DNA of 64,000 nucleotides from Rhizobium sp. (GTDB lineage Bacteria; Pseudomonadota; Gammaproteobacteria; Burkholderiales; Thiobacillaceae). The DNA lies in contig JAIBEL010000065.1 in NCBI GenBank assembly GCA_019459285.1, positions 1 to 64,000 on the forward strand, given 5' to 3'. Every line of letters starts with the position of its first letter. Position 1 is the first letter of the stretch. The notes under the pieces are model-generated. The model saw only the letters and a program-made list of their open reading frames with translations. It was not told the DNA's origin and did no database searches. Shown one piece after another: positions 8,002-17,947 of this stretch. Position numbers and translations under genes: made by a program.

Positions 8002-8970
8002 GTGGACGCTGTCGTGCATATCGGTGAACCCTGGATGTGGGCGGCGTTCGTCGGCTTCGTGCTGGTGATGCTGGCTGTCGACCTGTTCCTGGTCGGCGGC
8101 AACAAGGCGCACAAGGTCGGTTTCAAGGAAGCGGCGGCGTGGTCGGTCGTGTGGGTCTCGCTCGCCCTGCTGTTCAACGTCGGCCTGTGGTGGTATCTCA
8201 AGGGCGCGTACGGCAGCGAGGTGGCCGACGCCAAGGCGATGGAGTTCCTGACCGGTTACCTGATCGAGAAATCGCTCGCGGTCGACAACATCTTCGTCTT
8301 CCTGATGATCTTCGGCTTCTTCGCGGTGCCGGCGGAATACCAGAGGCGCGTGCTGATCTACGGTGTGATCGGAGCGATCGTGATGCGTGCCGTGATGATC
8401 CTGGCGGGTGCCTGGCTGGTGCAAGAGTTCCACTGGATCCTCTATGTGTTCGGTGCCTTCCTCGTCGTCACCGGTATCAAGATGCTGATGTTCGCCGAGG
8501 TCGAGCCGGATCTGGCGAAGAATCCCATGCTCAACTGGATCAAGCGCCACATGCGCCTGACGCCGGACTACCGCGGCGAGAAATTCTGGGTGCGCGAGAA
8601 CGGCGTGCGGCTGTTCACGCCGCTGTTCCTGGTGCTGATCATGATCGAGTTGTCCGACGTGATTTTCGCGGTCGATTCGATCCCCGCGATCTTTGCGATC
8701 ACCACCGACCCTTTCATCGTGTTCACTTCCAACATCTTCGCCATCCTGGGACTGCGGGCGATGTATTTCATGCTGGCCGGCATGGCGGACCGCTTCCATC
8801 TGCTCAAATATGGTCTGGCCATGGTGCTGGTGTTCGTGGGGACCAAGATGCTGATCGTCGACTTCTACAAGATCCCGGTGGGCTTGTCGCTCGGCATCGT
8901 CGGCCTCATCATCGCCAGCTTCATGTTTGCCAGCCTGTGGGTGACGCGAAAACCAGTTGTCCCAGACTGA
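8002..8970 (+). CDS. TerC/Alx-family integral membrane protein
   Basis: A 322-residue polytopic membrane protein. Acidic residues within helices are characteristic of TerC/Alx proteins (VDLFLVG, EKSLAVDNIFVF, ELSDVIFAVDSIPAIFA). Family members take part in metal homeostasis: E. coli Alx exports manganese and TerC is linked to tellurite resistance. No other ter genes are present, so an Alx-like manganese role is the better guess. Translation starts at GTG 8002 after GAGGAAG. The 25-base gap to htpX is too short to hold an alx-type riboswitch. Confidence 0.88.
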   Translation: MDAVVHIGEPWMWAAFVGFVLVMLAVDLFLVGGNKAHKVGFKEAAAWSVVWVSLALLFNVGLWWYLKGAYGSEVADAKAMEFLTGYLIEKSLAVDNIFVFLMIFGFFAVPAEYQRRVLIYGVIGAIVMRAVMILAGAWLVQEFHWILYVFGAFLVVTGIKMLMFAEVEPDLAKNPMLNWIKRHMRLTPDYRGEKFWVRENGVRLFTPLFLVLIMIELSDVIFAVDSIPAIFAITTDPFIVFTSNIFAILGLRAMYFMLAGMADRFHLLKYGLAMVLVFVGTKMLIVDFYKIPVGLSLGIVGLIIASFMFASLWVTRKPVVPD

Positions 8971-9063
8971 GGGCGTTGACGAAGGTGGGAACTGCCTGCT
9001 GATAAACCTGGGTTCGGGAGCGCGCTGAAGTATCCTTGTGGGTATCAAGGCTGAAGGCCAACT

Positions 9064-10119
9064 ATGCCGACTTATACCGATTCTCCCCTCGCTCGGCGTA
9101 TCGTGGGATTTGCATTCCTCGTCGCCATATTCGGGCTGACGATCTGGGTATTGTCACCCTTTCTCGCTGCCCTGGCCTGGGCGGGGATCCTCGCGTACGT
9201 GACCTGGCCGCTCCATCAGTGGGTATGCCGCCGGATGCCGGGACGCGACAATCTCGCCGCGCTGCTGATGACACTGGGGGTGACGGCGACCCTGCTGCTG
9301 CCGCTGGTGTGGGTGATGTTCACGGTGGCGGCTGATGTGGTGGCGGCTTCGGCGACACTCAAGCAGTTCGCCGCTCATGGGCTTCCGCCCTTGCCCGCCG
9401 TGGTGCGCAACTGGCCGGGCGGGGCGTGGCTGGCCGAGCAGTACCAGCGCGTCCAGGCCGATCCGACATGGATGCATGCACAGTTCGATGCGCTGGGCCT
9501 GACCAATTCGGTCGCGTTGAAATCGCTGGCAGGCGGCGTCGGCCGTAATGTGGCGAAATTCGGCCTCGCGGTGTTCGCGCTGTTCTTCCTGTACCGCCAC
9601 GGTGTCAGCGTGCTGGCGCAGTTTCGCGGCGTGGCGACGCGCTGGTTGGGCGAGGCGGCGCGCGGCTACATCCAGGCGGTCGGCGTGACCGTGCGGGCCG
9701 TGGTGTTCGGTATCGTGTTGACCGCGCTGGCACAGGGCACGCTTGCCGGCCTCGGTTACTGGGTGGCGGGACTCGCCGCGCCCGCGCTGTGGGGGGTGAT
9801 CACCGCCCTGGTGTCGCTGATTCCTTTCGTCGGTCCGGTGGTCTGGATCGGGCTGTCCCTGACCCTCCTGGCCAACGGCGAGACCGGTGCGGCGCTGGGC
9901 CTGTTCCTGTGGGGGGCGCTGGTAGTGAGCTGGATCGACAACCTGATCCGTCCGCTCGTCATCAGTGGCCCGACGCAGATCCCGTTCCTGCTGGTCTTTC
10001 TGGGCGTGTTGGGTGGACTCCATGCCTTCGGTTTGATCGGGCTGTTCCTGGGCCCCGTGCTGCTTGCGGTAACGGTCGGGATCTGGCGTGAATGGCTGGG
10101 ACATGCGCGTCCGGATTGA
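9064..10119 (+). CDS. AI-2E family transporter (PerM/YdiK-like)
   Basis: A 351-residue membrane protein with about eight predicted helices and the family's conserved C-terminal portion (ALVSLIPFVGPVVWIGLSL; SWIDNLIRPLVISGPTQIPFLLVFLGVLGG). The family includes the AI-2 exporter TqsA, but many members transport other compounds or work as Na+/H+ antiporters, so the substrate is unknown. ATG at 9064 directly precedes the first hydrophobic segment. It follows the TerC gene by 93 bases. Confidence 0.9.
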   Translation: MPTYTDSPLARRIVGFAFLVAIFGLTIWVLSPFLAALAWAGILAYVTWPLHQWVCRRMPGRDNLAALLMTLGVTATLLLPLVWVMFTVAADVVAASATLKQFAAHGLPPLPAVVRNWPGGAWLAEQYQRVQADPTWMHAQFDALGLTNSVALKSLAGGVGRNVAKFGLAVFALFFLYRHGVSVLAQFRGVATRWLGEAARGYIQAVGVTVRAVVFGIVLTALAQGTLAGLGYWVAGLAAPALWGVITALVSLIPFVGPVVWIGLSLTLLANGETGAALGLFLWGALVVSWIDNLIRPLVISGPTQIPFLLVFLGVLGGLHAFGLIGLFLGPVLLAVTVGIWREWLGHARPD

Positions 10120-10158
10120 GGTTGAGGTATCCTTGCCAGTCACTTGATCGTAACGCCC

Positions 10159-10587
10159 ATGAATCCCGCCAAAGACCGGTTATTCGCGCGTCTGGCACTC
10201 AACGTGCTGGGTGTGTTCGAGGCCATCGGCCTCATCGTCATCACGCTTGCCACCCTGGTCGCTGGCGTGTTCGAGGTCAATGCCATGATCGCGGCCAGGA
10301 CGGTGGCGCTCGGCGACCTGCTGCTGCTATTCCTGTATCTGGAAGTCCTCGCCATGGTGGGGGTGTATTTCCGTTCCGGCCAGTTGCCGGTGCGCTTTCC
10401 CATTTACATCGCCATTGTGGCGCTGGCACGTTATCTCGTGCTCGACATGAAAAGCCTCGATGCATGGCGGATGCTGGGCGTGACTGCTGCGATGCTGTTG
10501 CTGGCTCTATCCGTGCTGGTGATTCGTTATGGTCATATCCGTTTCCCGTATGACGAAAATCCAAAGGACAAAGATACGCAACCATGA
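10159..10587 (+). CDS. PsiE-like phosphate-starvation-inducible membrane protein
   Basis: About 142 residues with four hydrophobic helices, resembling the PsiE family (LLLLFLYLEVLAMVGVYF; FPIYIAIVALARYLVLD). PsiE is induced by phosphate starvation in E. coli and its function is unknown. ATG at 10159 is preferred to a TTG five codons upstream. The stop overlaps the next gene's ATG (ATGA), so the pair is probably translated together. Confidence 0.75.
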   Translation: MNPAKDRLFARLALNVLGVFEAIGLIVITLATLVAGVFEVNAMIAARTVALGDLLLLFLYLEVLAMVGVYFRSGQLPVRFPIYIAIVALARYLVLDMKSLDAWRMLGVTAAMLLLALSVLVIRYGHIRFPYDENPKDKDTQP

Positions 10588-10886
10588 ATACCAAAATGAC
10601 CTATGCCGGCTTCTACAACGACAAGCACGGCGTCACCATGCTGGCGCGCGTCGTGCTCGACGGCTGGCTGTTCGGCTTCATCCCCGAGACTGAAGACTGC
10701 GCCGGCTGGCAGCTGGGGCAGATGCAGACCCTGACCGAGAAAATCGAGGCCGAATGGGACAAATACGGCAACCTGCCCAGCCGTCTTCCGCCTGATCTGC
10801 TCGCTCGCCATACCGCGCTCTACAAGATGGCCGTCGAGCGTGCCCGCGAGCGAGGCTGGGATCCCGAGCTCGGCGAAGACGAGTAA
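10584..10886 (+). CDS. Small conserved hypothetical protein
   Basis: A 100-residue soluble, acidic protein overlapping the PsiE-like stop by four bases. It has tryptophans at W28 and W42 regions and a C-terminal helical stretch ending WDPELGEDE. No signal peptide, membrane helix or known domain is seen. Codon use matches its neighbours. Function is unrecognised. Confidence 0.65.
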   Translation: MNTKMTYAGFYNDKHGVTMLARVVLDGWLFGFIPETEDCAGWQLGQMQTLTEKIEAEWDKYGNLPSRLPPDLLARHTALYKMAVERARERGWDPELGEDE

Positions 10887-10936
10887 ACCCCGGCAGGAAT
10901 GACCCTGCCGCCAGCCAACCTGCCTGCCGCCCCCTG

Positions 10937-12184
10937 ATGGAACTGACTCCGCCGTTGTTGCAACTTGCCACCCAGGCGCTCGATCTGGTGCTGGACTTCA
11001 ATCGCCCGGCCGATGCCGTACTGTCGGCGTTTTTCCGCGAGCACAAGAAGCTCGGCTCGCATGACCGTGCATTCGTGGCCGAAGCCGTATTCGGCGTATT
11101 GCGGCGCTATCGCTATCTGTCGGTAGTGGTGCCGGCGGCCAATCCGCGCACGCTGATCATCGCCTGGCTGATCAAGATGCGCGGCATGAGCGGAGCGACG
11201 CTGGAGAAATTCGCCAAGCCCGAACTGATCGACCACATTCGCAATGCCAAGACGGACGATTTGCCGCTGGCCGTGAATGCGGAGCTGCCCGACTGGGTGG
11301 TCGAGAAACTGCAGGCGTCGATGAACGATGCCGACATCCTTGCGCTTGGCCGTGCCCTGCAGCAGCCGGCGTCGCTCGACGTGCGTGTCAATGCCCACAA
11401 GGCCAGCCGCGACACCGTGCTGGCGCACCTGCGCGAGGCAGGCTTCAAGGTCGAAGCGACACCGTATTCTCCGTGGGGCATCCGTTTCAAGGAGCATCCG
11501 GCGATCAACCGTCATCCGCTGTTTCTCGACGGCAGCCTGGAAGTACAGGACGAGGGCAGCCAGTTGCTGGCCCTGTTGCTGGGCGCGCGGCGCGGCGAGA
11601 TGGTGTGCGATTTCTGCGCCGGTGCCGGCGGCAAGACGCTCGCCATCGGCGCGATGATGGCGTCAAGCGGCCGCCTGTACGCCTTCGACGTGGCGGAAAA
11701 GCGGCTCGCCAACCTGAAGCCGCGGCTGGCGCGTTCGGGGCTGTCCAACGTGATGCCGCAACTGATCGCCTCGGAGAATGACACGCGGGTGAAGCGGCTG
11801 GCGGGCAAGCTCGACCGCGTGCTGGTCGATGCGCCCTGCTCCGGCCTCGGCACCCTGCGCCGCAACCCCGACCTGAAATTCCGCCAGTCGCCCGAAAGCG
11901 TGGCGGAGTTGACGCAGAAGCAGGCGTCCATCCTGCGCGCGGCCGCGAAGCTGCTGAAACCCGGCGGCCGGCTGGTGTACGCCACGTGCAGCCTGCTGCC
12001 GGAGGAGAACGAGGCCATCGTCGAGGCGCTGCTGGCGGGCGGCGGATTTGCCCTGCTGCCGGTCAATGAACTGCTGGCGCAGAACAAGATCGACCTTGAT
12101 ACGGGCGCCATGCTGAAGCTGTCGCCCGCCGTGCACGGAACGGACGGTTTCTTCGCTGCCGTTCTGGCCAAGGCCACTGCTTGA
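10937..12184 (+). CDS. RsmB-like RNA (cytosine-C5) methyltransferase, NOL1/NOP2/Sun family
   Basis: A 415-residue SAM-dependent RNA methyltransferase. The N-terminal third is a helical NusB-like region. The catalytic part contains FCAGAGGKTLA (SAM loop, near residue 222), DAPCSGLGTLRRNPD (motif IV, releasing cysteine) and YATCSLLPEENEAIV (motif VI, catalytic cysteine). Length and motifs fit RsmB-type enzymes that make m5C967 in 16S rRNA, although RsmF-type or uncharacterised targets are possible. It lies 50 bases after the small unknown gene and in line with it. Confidence 0.85.
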   Translation: MELTPPLLQLATQALDLVLDFNRPADAVLSAFFREHKKLGSHDRAFVAEAVFGVLRRYRYLSVVVPAANPRTLIIAWLIKMRGMSGATLEKFAKPELIDHIRNAKTDDLPLAVNAELPDWVVEKLQASMNDADILALGRALQQPASLDVRVNAHKASRDTVLAHLREAGFKVEATPYSPWGIRFKEHPAINRHPLFLDGSLEVQDEGSQLLALLLGARRGEMVCDFCAGAGGKTLAIGAMMASSGRLYAFDVAEKRLANLKPRLARSGLSNVMPQLIASENDTRVKRLAGKLDRVLVDAPCSGLGTLRRNPDLKFRQSPESVAELTQKQASILRAAAKLLKPGGRLVYATCSLLPEENEAIVEALLAGGGFALLPVNELLAQNKIDLDTGAMLKLSPAVHGTDGFFAAVLAKATA

Positions 12185-12243
12185 CCCACCCGGGCTTTGC
12201 AGTTATCAATGCGGCGTTCCCCCGGCCGTTCGAATAAGCTGAC

Positions 12244-14058
12244 ATGGCAGATTTGCCCTTCCATCCCGACACGCTCGGCACCTTGTGCGGCCTGTTCCGT
12301 TCGCGCGTCGCGGCAACGCCAGATCAGGTGGCCTACCGCCAGTTCGACGAGGTGCGCGATACCTGGGTGAGCTTCACCTGGGTGCAGGTGGCGGCCGAGG
12401 TGGCGCGCTGGCAGGCTGCGCTGACGAAAGAGGGACTTGTTCCGGGCGACCGGGTAGCAGTGATGCTGAAAAACAGCGTCGAGTGGGTGATTTTTGACCA
12501 GGCCGCACTGGCGCTGGGCCTGATCACGGTGCCTTTGTATCTCGACGACCGTCCGGAGAGCGCCGCCTACATCCTCAATCATTCCGGCACCAGGCTGCTG
12601 CTGGTCGAAGGCAAGTTCCAGCACAAGAAACTGGCCGAAATCGCCGGGTCGGCCACGACCCTGCAACACATCGTCAGTCTGACTGCGCCGGAAGGCGGCC
12701 TGGTGGACTGGAGCACGCGTTTCGTGGTGGCGGCTGACTGGCTGGCCGGCGCTGCGGGGACGCCGGTGCCCGAACGTCATCTCACCCCCGACCTGCTGGC
12801 CAGCATCGTCTACACCTCGGGCACGACCGGGCGACCCAAGGGCGTGATGCTGACGCACGACAATCTGTTGTGGAACGCGTTCTATGCTTCGCAATGTGCC
12901 GATTTCGATTCGCACGAGGTGTTCCTGTCCTTCCTTCCCATGTCGCACACGCTCGAGCGCACCGGGGGGTATTACCTGCCGATGCTGATAGGGGCCGAAG
13001 TTGTCTATGCACGCTCCATCGCCCAGCTGGCGCAGGATCTGCAGGCCATTCGCCCTACCGTGCTGATTTCGGTGCCGCGTATCTACGAACGTGTGTATGG
13101 GCGCATTCAGGACAGCCTGGAGAAAAAGAGCCTGCTCGCCAGGCTGATATTCAAACTGGCGGTGCGGGTCGGCTGGCGGCGCTTCGAGCGCGGCCAGGGG
13201 CGGGCGGGGTGGAACCCGGCGCTCTGGTTGTGGTCTGCGCTCGACCGGAAGGTCGCGCGCAACGTTACCGAAAAACTGGGCGGCCGGCTGAAACTGGCGA
13301 TTTCGGGTGGGGCGGCGCTCTCGCCGGAAATCGCGCACATGTTCATCGGCCTGGGCGTGCCGATCATCCAAGGCTACGGACTGACCGAAACCAGCCCCGT
13401 GGTATGCGTCAACCGTCCGGAGTCCAACATTCCGTCCAGCATCGGCCCGCCGCTGCCGGCTATCGAGGTAAAGATCGGCGACAACGACGAACTGCTCACA
13501 CGCAGCCGTTGCATCATGCGCGGCTACTGGCAGGACGAGGCTGCCACCCGCGCCATGATCGACAGCGAGGGCTGGCTGCATAGCGGCGATCAGGCCACGA
13601 TGGATGCATGGGGCCACTACCACATCACCGGGCGCATCAAGGACATCATCGTGCTCAACAACGGCGAGAAGGTGCCGCCGACCGACATGGAATCCGCCAT
13701 CCTGCTCGACCCGCTGTTCGAACAGGTGATGGTCGTCGGCGAAGGCAAACCCTATCTGGCCGCGCTGACCGTACTCAACGAGGAGCATTGGCAGGAATTT
13801 GCCGCGCATCTCAATGTCGATCCCCGCCATCCCGGGGCCTTGCGCGATCCCAAGGTGATCAAGGCGCTGACCCACCGCGTGGCGCACCATCTCAAGCATT
13901 TTCCCGGCTATGCCCAGATTCGTCGGCTGCATCCCGAGCTCAAGCCATGGACGCTTGAGGACGGCCTCCTGACCCCCACCCTCAAGATCAAACGCAACCA
14001 GGTGCTCGACCGTTACCGTGCAGCGGTCGAGGCCATGTATGCTGATTTCGCACGTTGA
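12244..14058 (+). CDS. Long-chain acyl-CoA synthetase (AMP-forming)
   Basis: A 604-residue adenylate-forming enzyme that activates fatty acids to acyl-CoA. The AMP-binding motif is YTSGTTGRPKGVMLTHDN (near residue 190), and GYGLTETSPVV (near 377) and GWLHSGDQ (near 443) are intact. Length and sequence fit the eukaryote-like FAA1/FadD15 group. The FadL-type porin starts 29 bases after its stop, so uptake across the outer membrane and activation are paired. In an autotroph this may serve scavenging and membrane lipid recycling. Exact chain length is not readable. Confidence 0.9.
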   Translation: MADLPFHPDTLGTLCGLFRSRVAATPDQVAYRQFDEVRDTWVSFTWVQVAAEVARWQAALTKEGLVPGDRVAVMLKNSVEWVIFDQAALALGLITVPLYLDDRPESAAYILNHSGTRLLLVEGKFQHKKLAEIAGSATTLQHIVSLTAPEGGLVDWSTRFVVAADWLAGAAGTPVPERHLTPDLLASIVYTSGTTGRPKGVMLTHDNLLWNAFYASQCADFDSHEVFLSFLPMSHTLERTGGYYLPMLIGAEVVYARSIAQLAQDLQAIRPTVLISVPRIYERVYGRIQDSLEKKSLLARLIFKLAVRVGWRRFERGQGRAGWNPALWLWSALDRKVARNVTEKLGGRLKLAISGGAALSPEIAHMFIGLGVPIIQGYGLTETSPVVCVNRPESNIPSSIGPPLPAIEVKIGDNDELLTRSRCIMRGYWQDEAATRAMIDSEGWLHSGDQATMDAWGHYHITGRIKDIIVLNNGEKVPPTDMESAILLDPLFEQVMVVGEGKPYLAALTVLNEEHWQEFAAHLNVDPRHPGALRDPKVIKALTHRVAHHLKHFPGYAQIRRLHPELKPWTLEDGLLTPTLKIKRNQVLDRYRAAVEAMYADFAR

Positions 14059-14087
14059 CCACATAAAACCGATTAGGGAGATACTTC

Positions 14088-15299
14088 ATGCTTTCGTTTC
14101 CGCGTAAACAACTGATGTTCGGCCTTGCACTGGCCGGATTCGCCGACCTGAGCCAGGCGGCCGGCTTTGCCCTGGTCGAACAGAACGCCAGCGGCCTGGG
14201 CAATGCCTATGCCGGCCAGGCCGCCAGTGCGCAGGATGCCAGTACGATATTTTTCAACCCGGCGGGGATGACGCTGCTGCCCGACCGGCAGCTTGTACTG
14301 GGTGGCCACCTCATCAAGCCGCAGGCCAAATTCAGCGGAACCGTCAGCCCAGCGATCGGGGGCGGCAATGGCGGCGATGCCGGCGATCTTGCCTTCGTGC
14401 CCAATGCCTACTTCGCCTTTCGGCTGACGCCGGATGTGCATCTCGGAATCGGGATGAATGCGCCGTTCGGCCTGAAGACCGAATATGACAGCACATGGAA
14501 AGGGCGTACCGAGGCGATCAAGTCCGAACTCAAGACGATCAACCTCAATCCCTCGATTGCCTGGAAAGCGAGCGAGTCGCTGTCGTTGGGTGCCGGGCTG
14601 AGCATCCAGTATGCGGAGGCGACGCTGACCAACTTCGCCGGTGCGCCAGGCACGGCTAATGTCCACGGTGACGACTATGGCTGGGGATTCAATCTGGGCC
14701 TGCTGTGGCAACCGGGCGAGGCGACCCGGATTGGTCTGGCTTACCGCTCGGAAGTCGATCACACCCTGAAAGGCGATGCCACATTCAGTGCGATGGCCGC
14801 GGCGAACGGCGGGGTGACCGCCGATCTCACCCTGCCGGATTCGGCTTCCCTGAGCTTGTTTCACAAGCTGAACACGCAGTGGGATCTGCTGGCCGACGTC
14901 ACCTGGACCGGCTGGAGCGATTTCAAGGAATTGCGCATCGTGCGCAACAATGGTTCGACGCTCGGATTGACTACCGAAAACTGGGACGATACCTACCGTT
15001 ATTCGCTGGGCGCCAATTACCACCTCAATGACAGGGTCACCTTGCGCGGCGGCGTGGCCTACGACCAGACGCCCGTATCCGATGCCTACCGCACGGCGCG
15101 CATTCCCGACGGCGACCGCACCTGGATCGCGTTCGGCGGGCAGTATCGCGTGTCTGACCGGAGCACGCTCGACTTCGGATACGCCCACCTTTTCATCCGG
15201 GATACGCGCATCAACAAGACGGAAAGCGGCGTGACGCTCAGCGGAACCTACGAAGGCGCCGTCGACATCCTGTCGGCGCAGTTTACCCACAACTTCTAA
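14088..15299 (+). CDS. fadL: FadL/OmpP1/TodX-family outer-membrane transport protein
   Basis: A 403-residue beta-barrel protein for uptake of long-chain fatty acids or other hydrophobic molecules. A signal peptide ends near AGFALVEQNASG, giving the plug-like mature N-terminus typical of FadL. The conserved NPAGM motif is near residue 62, and the chain ends in phenylalanine (THNF), the usual outer-membrane assembly signal. AGGGAG precedes the ATG. It is coupled to the acyl-CoA synthetase gene. TodX-like transport of aromatics is an alternative. Confidence 0.9.
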   Translation: MLSFPRKQLMFGLALAGFADLSQAAGFALVEQNASGLGNAYAGQAASAQDASTIFFNPAGMTLLPDRQLVLGGHLIKPQAKFSGTVSPAIGGGNGGDAGDLAFVPNAYFAFRLTPDVHLGIGMNAPFGLKTEYDSTWKGRTEAIKSELKTINLNPSIAWKASESLSLGAGLSIQYAEATLTNFAGAPGTANVHGDDYGWGFNLGLLWQPGEATRIGLAYRSEVDHTLKGDATFSAMAAANGGVTADLTLPDSASLSLFHKLNTQWDLLADVTWTGWSDFKELRIVRNNGSTLGLTTENWDDTYRYSLGANYHLNDRVTLRGGVAYDQTPVSDAYRTARIPDGDRTWIAFGGQYRVSDRSTLDFGYAHLFIRDTRINKTESGVTLSGTYEGAVDILSAQFTHNF

Positions 15300-15383
15300 G
15301 TGGAGACCGACGTCCCTATGAGCGTCTGCCTGGCGGCGCGCGGGCCGCTATAATCCGGGTCACCTCGTTCCCGTACGACGCCT

Positions 15384-16673
15384 TTGGATCAGCCCATCCC
15401 CTTTGACAACCTTCTGACGCGCCTGATCGACGACAGCAAGAACGTCGATCTGCTGTGGCAGATGGGCGTACTTGCGGCGTGTGCGCTCGTGGCCTGGGGC
15501 GCGATGCGCCTGATCACCCCCTTTCTCGCGAGGACCGATACTGTCTGGCACGCAGGGCTGCGCAGGGTGGGATTTCCGCTCTTCATGCTGCTGGTGTTGC
15601 TGCTCGGGCGCGACCTGGCCCATCACTGGCTGGCCAAACCGCACCTGCTGGATCTGGCCGTGCCGCTGTTGTTGGCGCTGGCGGGCGTGCGGCTGGTGAT
15701 CTATGCGTTGCGTTACGCGCTCAAGCCGCGCGAATCGCTCAAGTTGTGGGAACGCACGGCCGCCTGGCTGATCTGGAGCGCGTTCGCACTACATATCACC
15801 GGCCTGCTGCCGCGCATCCATGCGGCGATGGAGGCGCTCTCGTTCCAGTCGGGCGACCACCGCTTCTCGCTGTGGCTGCTGTTCCAGGCCGGGGCGGTCA
15901 TCGTGGCGGCGCTCATCATTGCGTTGACGCTGGCGCGTCTCGTCGAGAACCGCCTGATGGGCATCACGCAGATGAATCTGTCGTTGCGCATGGCCTTGTC
16001 GAAAGCTGCGCGCACTGTGCTGCTGATTCTGGCTGTGCTGGTGGCCTTGCCGGCAGTGGGGATCGATCTCACGGTGCTGTCGGTGTTCGGCGGGGCGCTT
16101 GGCGTGGGAATTGGCTTCGGCCTGCAAAAAGTCGCCAGTAATTACATTTCCGGATTCATCATCCTGCTCGACCGTTCGGTGCGCATCGGCGATCTGGTGA
16201 CGGTCGATGGCAAATACGGCCAGGTCAGCCAGATCAATACGCGCTACACGCTGTTGCGGGCGCTCGACGGTACCGAAACCATCGTCCCCAACGAGACGCT
16301 GATCACCCAGACGGTCGTCAACCATTCGCTGTCCAAACCCAACGTGCGGATCGCATTGCCGATCCAAGTGTCCTACGATACCGATCTGGAGCAGGCCGAG
16401 GCCTTGATGCTGGAGGCGGCGAACAGTCATATCCGGGTGGTGCACGATGAGCCGGACAGCCCGCCCAGGGTGTTCCTGAAGGAGTTTGCCGATAATGGTG
16501 TTCTTCTGGAACTGGCTGTATGGATACGCGACCCCAGCGAGGGGCAGAATAATCTGCGTTCGGACATCAACTGGGCGATCTGGCGACGTTTCAAGGCTGC
16601 CGGCATCGAGATCCCCTTTCCGCAACGCGTTGTACATATGGCGACCCCGTCTTCGATTGATAATAATCCTTGA
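15384..16673 (+). CDS. MscS-family mechanosensitive channel
   Basis: A 429-residue inner-membrane protein with about five hydrophobic segments before the conserved pore helix and beta-domain (LSVFGGALGVGIGFGLQKVASNYISGFIILLDRSVRIGDLVTVDG, residues about 228-275). The C-terminal alpha/beta portion continues to DINWAIWRRFKAAGIEIPFPQR, the usual MscS ending. It would open under membrane tension on osmotic downshift. No ATG precedes the first helix; TTG at 15384 is the likely start and could be off by a few codons. Confidence 0.87.
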   Translation: MDQPIPFDNLLTRLIDDSKNVDLLWQMGVLAACALVAWGAMRLITPFLARTDTVWHAGLRRVGFPLFMLLVLLLGRDLAHHWLAKPHLLDLAVPLLLALAGVRLVIYALRYALKPRESLKLWERTAAWLIWSAFALHITGLLPRIHAAMEALSFQSGDHRFSLWLLFQAGAVIVAALIIALTLARLVENRLMGITQMNLSLRMALSKAARTVLLILAVLVALPAVGIDLTVLSVFGGALGVGIGFGLQKVASNYISGFIILLDRSVRIGDLVTVDGKYGQVSQINTRYTLLRALDGTETIVPNETLITQTVVNHSLSKPNVRIALPIQVSYDTDLEQAEALMLEAANSHIRVVHDEPDSPPRVFLKEFADNGVLLELAVWIRDPSEGQNNLRSDINWAIWRRFKAAGIEIPFPQRVVHMATPSSIDNNP

Positions 16674-16698
16674 TTTTTATGGGGTTTGTCCGTAAATT
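16670..16698 (+). promoter_or_regulatory. Candidate sigma-70 promoter of the desaturase gene
   Basis: TTGATT (16670-16675) and TAAATT (16693-16698) with a 17-base gap lie in an AT-rich patch, 36 bases before the desaturase ATG. Confidence 0.4.
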
Positions 16699-16734
16699 AT
16701 AGGATGCTATTGTCCTTTTTTGGAACTCTGAACC

Positions 16735-17907
16735 ATGCAATTAGGCCTGTTGGATTTACCTTGGTGGGGATATGTGTTGGTCGCGCTCGGCCTGACGCAC
16801 ATCACCATCGCTGCCGTTACCATTTTTCTGCACCGCTCGCAGGCGCACCGCGCCGTCGATCTGCACCCTATCGTCAGCCACTTCTTCCGTTTCTGGCTGT
16901 GGATGACTACGGGCATGGTCACCAAGGAATGGGTCGCCATTCACCGCAAGCACCACGCCAAGTGCGAAACACCCGATGACCCCCACAGCCCGCAGACGCG
17001 TGGCATCAAGAAAGTCTTCTGGGAAGGCTCCGAGTTGTATCGCGCCGAAGCCAAGGTGACCGAGACGCTTGAAAAATACGGCCATGGCACGCCCGACGAC
17101 TGGATGGAGCGCAATGTCTACAGCCGCCATTCGGCCGCAGGCATCTGGTCGATGATGGCGATCAACCTCGCGCTGTTCGGTCCGCTCGGCCTGACCATCT
17201 GGGCCGTGCAGATGGCGTGGATTCCTGTCACCGCCGCCGGCATCATCAACGGCATCGGCCACTACTGGGGCTACCGCAACTTCGCCAGCGAGGATGCCAG
17301 CACCAACATCGTCCCGTGGGGCATCCTCATCGGTGGCGAGGAACTGCACAACAACCATCACGCCTACGGCACGTCGGCGCGGTTGTCGAACAAGTGGTAC
17401 GAGTTCGACATCGGCTGGCTCTACATCAAGCTGATGTCCTACGTCGGCCTGGCCACCATCCGCAAGGTGGCGCCGACGGTGAAGTGGCAGCCGGCCAAGC
17501 CGCTGTGCGATTTGGATACCCTGCAGGCCGTCATCACCCATCGTTACGATGTGATGACGCGCTTCGTGAAGAGCGTGCGCGCGGACAGCAAGGCCGAGAT
17601 CGCCAAACTGAAGGCGGGCGCGAATCTGCCGCAGAATTGGAATTTCGACAGCTTCCGCCGCTGGCTTCACAAGGAGCCCGCCGAACTGGCAGCGGCCGAC
17701 AAGGCTGCGCTCGACACCCTGCTGGGCAAGAGCGAGCGCCTGCAAACGGTCTATCGCATGCGCCAGGATCTGGCCGCCATCTGGGGCCGTTCCACCGCCA
17801 GTCGTGAGCAATTGCTCGACCAGTTGCAGGCCTGGTGCAAACGCGCCGAGGAAAGCGGCATCCAGTCCCTGCAGCAGTTCTCGGTGCGCCTGCGCAGCTA
17901 CGCATGA
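16735..17907 (+). CDS. Membrane fatty-acid (acyl-CoA) desaturase
   Basis: A 390-residue di-iron integral-membrane desaturase. The three histidine boxes are present: HRSQAH (33-38), HRKHH (70-74) and HNNHH (205-209), in the stearoyl-CoA/delta-9 arrangement, with hydrophobic helices between them. The C-terminal ~130 residues form a charged, helical extension beyond the usual bacterial core. It would introduce double bases into membrane acyl chains aerobically, that is, double bonds for fluidity control. It sits just downstream of the acyl-CoA synthetase, FadL and MscS genes, an envelope-lipid neighbourhood. Confidence 0.9.
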   Translation: MQLGLLDLPWWGYVLVALGLTHITIAAVTIFLHRSQAHRAVDLHPIVSHFFRFWLWMTTGMVTKEWVAIHRKHHAKCETPDDPHSPQTRGIKKVFWEGSELYRAEAKVTETLEKYGHGTPDDWMERNVYSRHSAAGIWSMMAINLALFGPLGLTIWAVQMAWIPVTAAGIINGIGHYWGYRNFASEDASTNIVPWGILIGGEELHNNHHAYGTSARLSNKWYEFDIGWLYIKLMSYVGLATIRKVAPTVKWQPAKPLCDLDTLQAVITHRYDVMTRFVKSVRADSKAEIAKLKAGANLPQNWNFDSFRRWLHKEPAELAAADKAALDTLLGKSERLQTVYRMRQDLAAIWGRSTASREQLLDQLQAWCKRAEESGIQSLQQFSVRLRSYA

Positions 17908-17947
17908 CCGTGGCGGGTGGTCTCATGGCCACCCGATTACAGGCAAT

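Noticed and set aside
7976-8002. alx-type manganese riboswitch before the TerC gene
   Set aside because: The gap is only 25 bases, too short for such an element.
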